DNA of 64,000 nucleotides from Closterium sp. Naga37s-1 (taxonomy: Eukaryota; Streptophyta; Zygnematophyceae; Desmidiales; Closteriaceae), in contig CANJKZ010000960.1 in assembly GCA_947471745.1 (NCBI GenBank), forward strand, positions 1,364,001 through 1,428,000, written 5' to 3'. The notes under the pieces were generated by a model. The model ran no database searches. It saw only the letters and a program-made list of their open reading frames with translations, and had not been told where the DNA came from. Below are positions 1-9,100 of this stretch, one piece after another (position 1 is the stretch's first letter; each line of letters begins with the position of its first letter). Made by a program: the position numbers and the translations under genes.

Positions 1-711
1 AACGAGTGGTGGGGAGAGGCGAGTGAGCTAGCGGCATGGATTCGTAATCGTGTGCCGACAAAGGTGCTACCGGGAATGAATCCGTTCGAAGCATGGACCG
101 GAACGAAGCCGAACCTATCCCGCCTACGCACCTTTGGGTGCCTTTGCTACTACCATATACCGGATCCTCTTCGCCACAAGTTGCAACCGAAAGCTCGTGC
201 GGCGATCTTCTTGGGAGTTGCGCCAAACGAGCGTGCATGGCGAGTGTGGGACTTGGGTGAAAAGCGTGTCGTCACGTCTCGGGACGTGGTCTTCGATGAA
301 GACAAGTTCCCGTCGAAGGAGAAACCCACTCAACAACTCACTTTCATCCTTCCGCCACGAGAGGAGGTTGAAGAGAGTGAGACTCCACCTCAAGTGGAGA
401 AGGAAGCCGATGGAGGGGGAGAGAACAACGAGGAGAGCGTTGATGATGTCGTGGAGGTGTCACCTACCGAGGCGGCAACTACCTCCACACCTTCCTCCCT
501 ACCATTGGCCTTGACCCGCGAGCGTCGTGAGGTTCGTCCTCCCTCCAAGTACGCCGACTATGCTACGGTAGCCGTTGGGAAGTTGGATAAGGAGGGGGCG
601 GCATTTTGCTTCGCAACCATGGGTGATGATGAACACATGGATCCTCTCATGGAACTACCCCCTAAAGATCCGTCCCGTGCATGCTACGAGCATGTTGGAT
701 TGCACACCTAG
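1..711 (+). pseudogene. Ty1/copia polyprotein remnant: integrase C-terminal half, RT missing
   Basis: The frame is open from the first base of the window and ends at a TAG at 709-711, so the 5' part lies outside. It carries the C-terminal part of a copia integrase: WGEASELAAWIRNRVPT, then PFEAWTGTKP, RTFGC and the FLGV..NERAWRVWD block that closes the integrase region. A Glu/Pro-rich linker and a RERREVRPPSKYADY stretch follow, as normally seen just before reverse transcriptase. No RT or RNase H follows; the frame stops after another 55 or so residues and runs straight into a polypurine tract and LTR. I infer an internal deletion of RT-RNase H. The element is therefore not autonomous. Confidence 0.8.
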
Positions 712-732
712 TGGGTTGGGTGCAAGGGGGAG

Positions 733-1280
733 TGTTGGAGGTCGCGTGAGTTAGAAGCAAACGGTGGTGGGGCAATTGATATGCCCCCAACCCACCGAAT
801 GTGTTTCGGTGCTCACCGCTTGAGAGAGCTGCAGGTTTCACGAAGTGTGTGGGTTGACTTCGGAAGACCCACTCAATTGGTGCCACATGGCAACACAAGA
901 AGGATCGAGACTAAGGAAGAATTCGGTTCGGTGAAATTCGGGTGCCGAATTTCACCCCTTCGAATTGTTACGCGAATGTTCTCGATGCATCTCGTATGTT
1001 ACATGCGCGACTCGATGTTTTGAGTAGCTATATATTGTGATTGCTTTGTATGCATGATATACTGAAAATCAGAGTTTTCTATACACAGTTCAACTCGACA
1101 CAAAATCCAGAGACTTTCTATCCTTCAATCTTAGAGCACTACCTAGCACGTTGAAAGCCGTATCTCAGCCGATACTTGGGCGAATTACGTGTTCTACGGC
1201 TCCTTGGAAAGCCAAGAGTGTGCTCTACTGCTTAGAACAATTCCTAGTTCCTGCCAACTAGAGGACACGCCTCTACATCA
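733..1280 (+). repeat. 3' LTR of the copia remnant
   Basis: The LTR starts with TGTTGGAGG immediately after a polypurine tract (GCAAGGGGGAG, 722-732), the standard 3' end of a copia internal region. A TATA-like TATATAT lies near 1028. The right boundary is set at ...CTACATCA because PstS-like coding sequence begins right after it; that end is inferred, since the 5' LTR is outside the window and cannot be compared. Confidence 0.6.
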
Positions 1281-2158
1281 GGCCAAGCCGGGAATCTCCC
1301 AGGACGTCGTTGCATACGACTCGGTGGGATCAGGCGCCGGAATCACCGGCTTCAACGGCGGCACCTACCTCATTGCCGTCTCCGATGATCCCATGACCGC
1401 CACGCAAGAGGGCGGCGTCGTCGCCAGCGGCAAGATCACCGTGCCGCTCTGCGTCTCCACCTTCAGCTTCTTCGTAAACGCCAAGCCCGGCGTCGTGCTG
1501 ACGGCCACCCAGGCGTATCAGATCTATAGCGGCGCTATCTCCGCCTGGGGCGCCGTTCCCGGCGCGGTTGGCAAGGTCGCGGGCGCCATTACCCGCGTTG
1601 CTCGCAGCGACAAGTCCGGATCCACGGCGATTGTGAAGACGATGTGGTCCAAGGCCGTCTCGGGCTATGGCGACGGCACGGACGGCACGGCCATGACGTA
1701 TGCCGGCCTCACCAAGGTGGAGGGCACGACCGCCGTGTGCGCCGCCGTGCTCAAGACCAAGGGCGCCATCGGCTACGCGTTCACCGGCGGATGCAGCGTC
1801 GTGTACAACCGCCGCAAGCCCAACAACCCGAACCGCGTGATCGCCGCGCTCAAGAACGCCAACGGCGTCGCCGTCGTGGGTCCCCGGCGCGGCGCTCGTG
1901 GGCGCGCCTCCCGCAGCCGACGGGTCCTGGAGCAGCGTGGATTTCATCTGGAAGGCCGGAGCGAAGACCCCTGCGATGGTTTCCATGGAGTATGGGTTCA
2001 TCCGCAAGTCGCTGACGGGTGTGACTGGTGGGAAGATTGCCAAGGCGTTCATGCAGTTCATGATCGGGAAGCTGAAGAACGGTGGGTATGGGTTCAATGC
2101 GGTGCCTGCTGCGTGGAGGAACCCGTCCATCACCATGGTGAATGCCATTGCTGTGTAG
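1281..2158 (+). pseudogene. PstS-like phosphate-binding protein, 5' end missing, one frameshift
   Basis: The translation resembles the periplasmic-type phosphate-binding fold (PstS / PBP_like_2): GSGAGITGFNGG at the start, a SDDPMT motif, ITVPLCVSTFSFFVN, then TATQAYQIYSGAISAWG and ARSDKSGSTAIVKTMW, where the last block matches the phosphate-contacting R-x-D-x-SGT region of the family. The reading frame moves by one base at the C run 1882-1885, and the rest (GSWSSVDFIWKAGAK... to the TAG at 2156-2158) lies in the next frame. Removing one C would rejoin the two frames, so this is a 1-bp insertion or a sequencing error. The N-terminal domain, signal peptide and start are absent because the copia LTR abuts the exon. 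Either the gene is broken by the element or upstream exons lie outside the window. Confidence 0.7.
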
Positions 2159-3260
2159 AGTCTTGGGGAGGTTGTGAGCAACACGACGAGCCAGTTTGTT
2201 GAAAGGAAGTTAGTGCTGACGTTTTTGCGGGGGAAGGAGAGGGGGTAGCAGTAGACGTTGCATGGTGAGAGGGGAGGTTGGTTATGGGATGCTTGTTTAC
2301 TCAGTGAGGGTGGAGAGATGGAGGGAATTTGTGTCCTAGGTACAATTATTAATGATTATGATGGGGAACAAATGCACTCAGTCACAGAGGCAAGCGGCCA
2401 CACAGATGGAGTGGTGTGTACTGGCATGATGTGTTGTGGTCCGAGGCATACATGTCTGACTTTCCTTTTGGGCCAGGATGGTGAATTTTTATACTTCATG
2501 TCAGCCTCTACCCTTTCCCCTTTCTCCTACCTCTATCTCTACAGTTGTCAGCCCCTCCCCTGTTCTTCTCCCCTTTCCACATCCTGCTCTCGCCCCCTCC
2601 TCTGGCCTACTACTCACAAGGGTAGAGCGTGACTTGTGGTAGTAAAGTAAGTCCACGACTTGTGGTAGTGCGAGGGAGGAAAAAATGGAGATAGGAAGAT
2701 CGAGAGATTAGACATATGGAGATTTGAAATATGGAGCACGATATCAAATAGTCAAAGTTGGGAAGCAGAGGGGGGGTGGCAGTGAGAACCGAGGGTGGGA
2801 AACATGGAGGCAGGTAGATACGGATTGTGGAAGAGAGGGAGGCTGGGGGAAAAAGAGGGTCGGATGAATGGAGGGTAGGAGATAAGGGGTTGGGTTAAAA
2901 GTTCAAAGAAGAGAAGGTAGAGGGAAAGGAGAAGGTAGACAAAGAGGGATTGGAGGAGAGAGAGTGTGAGGGAAATGCAGGGGGAGGGAAGATGGTAACT
3001 GGGGGGCGAGAAGTGAGTTAGTGGGGGGAGGGAGAGCAGTAAGTAGGGAGACAAAAAGGGGTAATTGGGGGGTAGAATTGGGAGGCAATATGTGAGGGGA
3101 GTGGGGGGAGGAGGGGCGACGGGCAGGGGAAGCGAGGGCGACTTGCAGGGGAGCATCAGTACTTGCTATAGACCTTTCCCACCCACCCCCCTTCAAATGG
3201 CTCTCCCTCCTCGTCTCCCTTTCTCTTTCCCTCCCTGTACTCTCTCCTCTCCTTCACTCT

Positions 3261-3525
3261 CTTTGTCCTCCTACCCCTCTGCCCATACCTCCTCCCGCCT
3301 TCCCTCCATTCCTCTTTCCCTCCCTGCAGTTCCTCTTTGGGAGGGTAAATCGGGGGATGGAGGGAGGTGAGTGGGGGTAATGGGGGGGGGGAATGTGGGG
3401 TAAATCTTTGTCCTCCCACCCCCCTGCCCATGCCTCCTCCTTCTCCCCCCCCCCTCTTCCACTCCTCTTTCCCTCCCTGCAGTTCCCCTCAGAGAGGGTG
3501 ACTTGGGGGATGGAGGGAGGTGAGT
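3261..3525. repeat. Imperfect direct repeat, two copies of about 115 bp
   Basis: Copies at 3261-3372 and 3406-3525. Both begin CTTTGTCCTCC, contain a CTCTTTCCCTCCCTGCAGTT core and end GGAGGGAGGTGAGT. Each copy goes from pyrimidine-rich to purine-rich. Confidence 0.75.
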
Positions 3526-4396
3526 ATGAGGGGGGTTAGCCTAGGGGTGGAAGGAGGTTAGTGGGGGGGAAAACGAGGGGTTAGCTAAGAGGGTGGGGAC
3601 AGGTGGGGGGAAATGTGGGGGGGTAAATCAGGAGATGAAGAGAGGTAAGTGGGAAGAGGCAGGGGTAAGTCCGGGCCTGGAGGAAGGTAAATAGTGGGAT
3701 GCCGTGCTAACATCGGGGGATGAAGGAAGGTAAGTAGAGGGGGTGAGGTGAAAAATTCGGGGGATGGAGGAAGGCGTAATGGGGGAAGGAGATGGGCAGA
3801 AAGTGAAGGAACGTGAGACGAATAGAGGGAAGGAATAGAACGGTAGCTAGGGGAGGAAGGGGAGCGGGTGCGGGAAGAAAGGAGAGAGGTATTGACGAGT
3901 GTGAGGGAGAGAGGAAGAAAGGGAGAGAGGGAGAGAGGAAGAGAGGAAGAGAGCGAGCGAGGGAAGGAAGGTGAATCTGCAGATGAATCTGCATGCCACC
4001 ATTGCCTTCGTTTGACAGATTTCCCTGTACCAATCTCAGCATTGAAGCAAAGGACAGTATGAAGGAAGGAACAAGGGAGATGGTAGAATGGAAGACCGGA
4101 TTCGGAAGGATGGAGGGCGGTAGGTGGGGGGAAGTAGGGCGGGTGTATGCGGGAGTTGATGGCAAAGGCACGTGTGGTAAAGTGTATGGAGGTATGTGGC
4201 GATGTGAGGGGAAACGTGGGCGACGGGGTAGGCACTGGGAGGGGAAGCGAGGGCGACGGGCAAGGCATGGGAGGGGAAGCGAGGGCGACGGGCAAGGAAA
4301 GCGAGGGCGACGAGTAAGGCGATGGGACGGGACGCGAGAGCGACGGACAGGGAAAAGTAGGGCGACGGGCAGGGGAAGCACGGCATACGGGCAGAG

Positions 4397-4594
4397 GAAG
4401 CACGGAAGACGGGCGGAGGAAGCACGGAAGACGGGCGGAGGAAGCACGGAAGACGGGCGGAGGAAGCACGGAAGACGGGCGGAGGAAGCACGGAAGACGG
4501 GCGGAGGAAGCACGGAAGACGGGCGGAGGAAGCACGGAAGACGGGCGGAGGAAGCACGGAAGACGGGCGGAGGAAGCACGGAAGACGGGCAGAC
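4397..4594. repeat. 22-bp minisatellite, nine copies
   Basis: Head-to-tail copies of a 22-bp unit beginning GAAGCACGGAAGACGGGC, starting at 4397, 4419, 4441, 4463, 4485, 4507, 4529, 4551 and 4573. All are identical apart from the last. Near identity points to recent expansion by slippage or unequal exchange. Confidence 0.9.
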
Positions 4595-5230
4595 GAAGTG
4601 AGGGCGACGGGGAAGGCGATGGGACGAGAAGCGAGGGCGACGCAGGGGGCGTGTGGGCAACGCGGAGGGCGATGGGGGAAGCGAGGGCCGCGGGTAGGGA
4701 AAAGTAGGGCGAGCGGCAAGGGAAATTAGGGCGAATGGCAGGAAGAAGGTGCTAGTGGAGGAGGTGGTATCCGAGGGAAAGGAGGGAGGTAAATGAGGAG
4801 GAGGGAGACGGAAGAGATAACTGAGGGGAGGGATCGAACGACGGGAGAGAGGGAGCGACGAGAGGGTGGTGTCGACGGAAGTGATGCGGCGTCGGAGGGG
4901 GTCAAACGACGGAGGGACGGGGAGATGAGAGGGATGTGGCGACTGGCATCGAGCAACGGGAGGTATCAAGAGGCGAGAGGGATCCAGTGACGAGAAACGT
5001 TGATAACGGGCGGGATCACGGCCACTGATATTAGCAGCGCGGTAAAGGCTATCGCGTCAAGCGTGTTAGCGTGACGGTAGACGAGCGATGGGAGCGGGCG
5101 AGAGGTGGGATCGAGAAAGGTTAGCGGGACAAGAGAACTGAAGTCGTTTTGGCCTACTGTGCCATAAGGTATCACTAATGAACTAAATTGCACTCCGATA
5201 CAAAAAACTACAAAATGAACGCAGAACATC

Positions 5231-5603
5231 TAAAACGAGGTTAATATGGGCTAAGGGCGTGTAACCATTTTGTTTCTTTTTTCTTTTTTGCGGACTGACC
5301 GTACATTTTGAAATGGACGGTCCTAATATCGAGAACAGAACCGTCCGTATTGAAGTTTCGCAACTTTGGCCCGACCGGATGGAAAAGTGACACTTTTTTC
5401 GTGTTATATATTTTCACGATAACTGTAGTCTAGTTATGGGCCTGTATCTTCGTAACTTTATTCACGACAACTCGCAAATGAGCTTCATCCGCCAGTCATT
5501 AGAAGTACCGTACATTGAAATATCGCGCGTCAATCTCCGGCCAGGGCTGTTGGACCGTCCGGTTGGGTTTTGTTGGGCTGAGAAATAGCCCTTAGGATCT
5601 TTC
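5231..5603. other. Non-coding flank of element A
   Basis: No gene seen. It shares words such as GCGTGTAACCATTTTG with the opposite strand near 28205-28235, so both may be old copies of one unclassified repeat. The last five bases, CTTTC (5599-5603), are the left target-site duplication of element A. Confidence 0.5.
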
Positions 5604-6041
5604 TGTTGGGAACAAACAATCTTAAGCGCCTCTGTCGTATCGAAACACCAAGGCACAAGCGAAGCAGAGCATATCGAGGCACCAGCGAGTCAACCCTCGG
5701 AGGTTGAAGTAACCGCTGGAGGTTACGCGAAAGTCAAAGGTCAGCGACCTTTGACTTGACAAATGCAGCGCGACAGCAAGGACACACAACTGACTCGACA
5801 TTGAGCAGTTGCCCGAGTCGCACTGTATCGAACCGCAACAGTAAAACAGTTTAATTATATCTCTTCGTATTCTTTGTACTCTTATATAAACCTTTGTACT
5901 TGCTTGTTTTAATCAACTTACTTTGCCCTCACATACCAGCGCAAGGTGGTTCAAGGACTTCATTTAAACGCTTCCGCTACTACATCACTCTACCCAGAGT
6001 TTAACCCTACCAAAGATCCTAAGGGGCACTCAGCCCAACAT
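5604..6041 (+). repeat. 5' LTR of element A
   Basis: 438 bp, TGTTGGG...CCCAACA termini. A TATA box (TATATAAA, 5883-5890) about 150 bp from the right end is the likely Pol II promoter. A perfect inverted repeat lies at 5731-5757. Confidence 0.95.
5731..5757. promoter_or_regulatory. 12-bp inverted repeat in the element A LTR
   Basis: AAGTCAAAGGTC, spacer AGC, GACCTTTGACTT. It is repeated in the 3' LTR and its 10-bp core is kept in the diverged A2 LTR (16073-16095). It lies upstream of the TATA box, so it could be a dimeric transcription-factor site or an RNA hairpin. The function is inferred. Confidence 0.55.
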
Positions 6042-6053
6042 GGTATGAGAGCT
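6042..6053 (+). promoter_or_regulatory. Primer-binding site of element A
   Basis: TGGTATGAGAGC directly abuts the LTR. It matches the copia consensus TGGTATCAGAGC, complementary to the 3' end of initiator tRNA-Met, at 11 of 12 positions. Confidence 0.85.
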
Positions 6054-6101
6054 GGTTAGGGTTAAAATTATTTCTCCTTAACACCTAATACACCAAGAGA
6101 C

Positions 6102-9100
6102 ATGTCTACCAGAAAGGAGAGGAGCTCCTCCAACGGCTCTCCTGGTACTACTCCTACTCCACCTCCTGCCTCTGGCCTACAGACAGAGGAAGGCACAACA
6201 ACGAGACCGGCAGCTGGGTCTACTGAAACACCCGCAAACCAAGGCGCGGGCTTCGATCCAAGCATGATGGAGAAGTTCTTCTCCTTCATGTCCTTCTACG
6301 AGCAGCATCAGCAAGGAGCACCTGCGCAATCAAACAACAGCAACAACAATAACAACGTGACGCCCATGAGTCTCGATGGCTCATCCTACGCACGCGGGAA
6401 TCAACAACAGCAACCTACCTTCGCTCCGTACGAGCCCCAGCGCGGCTCCGTCAGCTTCATGCCACAACCACAACCTGCACCGGGACAAGAGAGAACGCTG
6501 GACGCACTACAAGTTCAGTCGCAGTTCGCGCACGTTCTAAAACTGCAAACGACAAAACCCTTCGACGGGAAGGATTTCTTTACCTGGTCGTTCGAATTCG
6601 AGCTGATGATGGAAGGAGCGCAAATCCTTGGCTTCTTCGACGGGTCCCTGCCATACCCAACAAACGGCACACAGTATGAGAAGCAGCAGTACACCTATCA
6701 ATCGATGATGGCGTACACGATACTACTGAGGAACATCACTCCAACTCAACAACAAAACATACGGTCTTACCGAGGCTACGGCAACTCCGCGGAGCTCGCG
6801 TACAATCACTTGAAGAGCCTGTATCAAGCAACAGACAGCATAAACCAAAGTCGGTTAATGGCACAGCTGACAACAATCGAAATGAAACCAGGCGAGAAGG
6901 GAATGGCGTATATCAGTCGCTGCCGCGAGCTGCGCGACAAGCTTCTTCGATGTGGAGGATCGATTTCAGAGGACGCCTTCGTCACGGTTGTCATCGGCGG
7001 TCTTGGTCCTCACTGGCGCTCCACTCGCGCCATACTACGAGCCCACGGGAAAATTTCTGAAGCAGCACTTTGCGCCGAAATCCACGCCGAGCAGCAAGAC
7101 ATGGACCTGCAAGAAGAACGGCACAAGAGAAAGGTATCAGTGCCCGAATTCGCGTTTCACACTCAACGGCGCCACAACAACAACAACAATCGACCGAAAA
7201 TCATACCTCCGTTCTGCCACCTCTGCAAGACTTCAGGGCATCCTCGTACGCACTGCCCGAATCGACAACAGTCAACGTCGCCGCAACGCCAACTTCGCCC
7301 TTCAAGCAGTCAAGTCGCCTCAACGCAAGCAAATCCGACAACTTCAGTACAAGTCTCAACAACATCGACGGGACAACATGCGAAAGGAACAAGAAACATC
7401 GTCAGCTGCATGGCAAGGCTGAGTGACTCCTGCGTAACTGAGTCACCACCATATTACTCACCAGAAGAACAACTCGACAACAGCACGCCTCGCCGCGAGT
7501 CACTTCAACCGAACCCGACGTACGCCGCCATCGCTCAAAGCGAGCCGTCCGGGAAGGATACATGGTTCTTGGACAGTTGCTGCGGACAACATATGTGCTC
7601 TTCAGGACGTTTCGTTCAACGCGAGCACCAACTTCAACGAGAAGTCGTCATCACTGTCGCCAATAATCAGAACCTGCGCACACGACGACAAGGAGTAGTG
7701 CAACTTCAGTCACGAGAGACGAATGTCATACTGCAAATGTCCAAAGTCCTAATAGCAGAAGGACTTGGCTACAACTTACTGAGCGTCAGTCAGTTGATGG
7801 CGAAAGGCATACATCTGGAAGCCGACAGTACCACCCAGGAGTTCAAGCTGTACCACGGGAAGGGCGGCCTCTACATCGGAAAGGCGGTCCTGAAGAACAA
7901 TGTCTTCGTTCTCGATTTCGTCCCAGACCTGGGCACCGCAGACAGTGACGGGATCGTCACCTTCACATCTTGGACGCACCCGCCGGATCTCGACCCCGAC
8001 TTCAGTCCGGAAGGCTTTTGGTATTCACATACCATTCCTGAAGCAGAACGAATACAACATTCGGCAGCAGCAGAGACAACATCGGCAGCAACAGAGACAA
8101 CATCGGCAGCAGCAGAGACAACATCGGCAGCAGCAGAGACAACATCGGCAGCAGCAGAGACAACATCGGCAGCAGCAGAGACATCATCGGCAGCAGCAGA
8201 GACATCATCGGCAGTAGCAGGAACAACAACAGTAGCAGCAACAACGACACCACTCCTCGTTGACGAAGCACCACCAACACCCGCACAGCAGCTGAATCCG
8301 GCTCAACCGGAAGTCCATAGAAGCGCAAACTTCACCGCCAGCTTCTACTCCAACTCCGACGCGTATCGACGCTCACCCGGACACCGCGCCTCCGAAGACA
8401 TCTGGCACGCACGCATGGGACACCCAAGCAACACTGTGTTAAACAACACAATAAGAGCAGGAGTCCTTGACAAGGACTCGTTACTACTACTCGACGGCAG
8501 AGAACTTCAACGGGCACGAGGAACATGTCTTACCTGCCCCGAAGCCGACTTACCACATCGGCCGTTCACTCCTCATCACAACCCGAGCACACCCGCGTAC
8601 GCACCACTCGAAAAGGTGTATAGCGACATCCTGTACAATCGGGAACCAGGACAAGTAATATACAACTACACAATCACCTTCATCGACGCCGCCACCCGTT
8701 ACGTCTGGCATCTAAACCTACCCAGCCGCGACATGGTCCTCGAAGCATTCGCTGCTTGGCTACCAGTAGCAGAAAGAGAGTCGGGCGTAAAGCTGAAAAG
8801 CTTCCAGTCTGACGGAGGAGGAGAATACACCTCTCAGCGATTCAAGCAGTACCTGGCGGAAAGGGGAATCAAGCAGCTCCTCTCTCTTCCCTACGCCCAT
8901 CAGCAGCAAGGTGTAGCAGAAAGAATGAACAGGACTCTGCAGAACAGCATGCGCAAACTGTTGCGTGGCATGCGGCTACCCAACCACCAGTGGCCTGACG
9001 CGATGGACCACGCTGTCATGCTGCACAACTTGCTCTCATCTTCATCACTACCGAACAACGCATCACCGCATCTGCTGTGGACAGGAAAACAGGGCAGCAC

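Larger units (their letters stand above)
2203..5230. repeat. Purine/pyrimidine-skewed low-complexity region
   Basis: About 3 kb without credible coding. From about 2740 to 3165 and 3340 to 4990 the plus strand is almost entirely G and A; from 3175 to 3340 it switches to C and T. Long frames here translate to Pro/Ser/Leu or Gly/Arg/Glu repeats and are composition artefacts. It includes a direct repeat (3261-3525) and a 22-bp minisatellite (4397-4594), listed separately. 2203-2740 is ordinary mixed sequence in which I recognise nothing. Confidence 0.7.

Noticed and set aside
1-1280. Reading the first element as an intact copia 3' half
   Set aside because: RT and RNase H are absent between the integrase remnant and the polypurine tract.
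3585-4969. Frames of 316 and 420 codons on the minus strand
   Set aside because: Pro/Ser/Leu repeats from the purine-rich tract and minisatellite.
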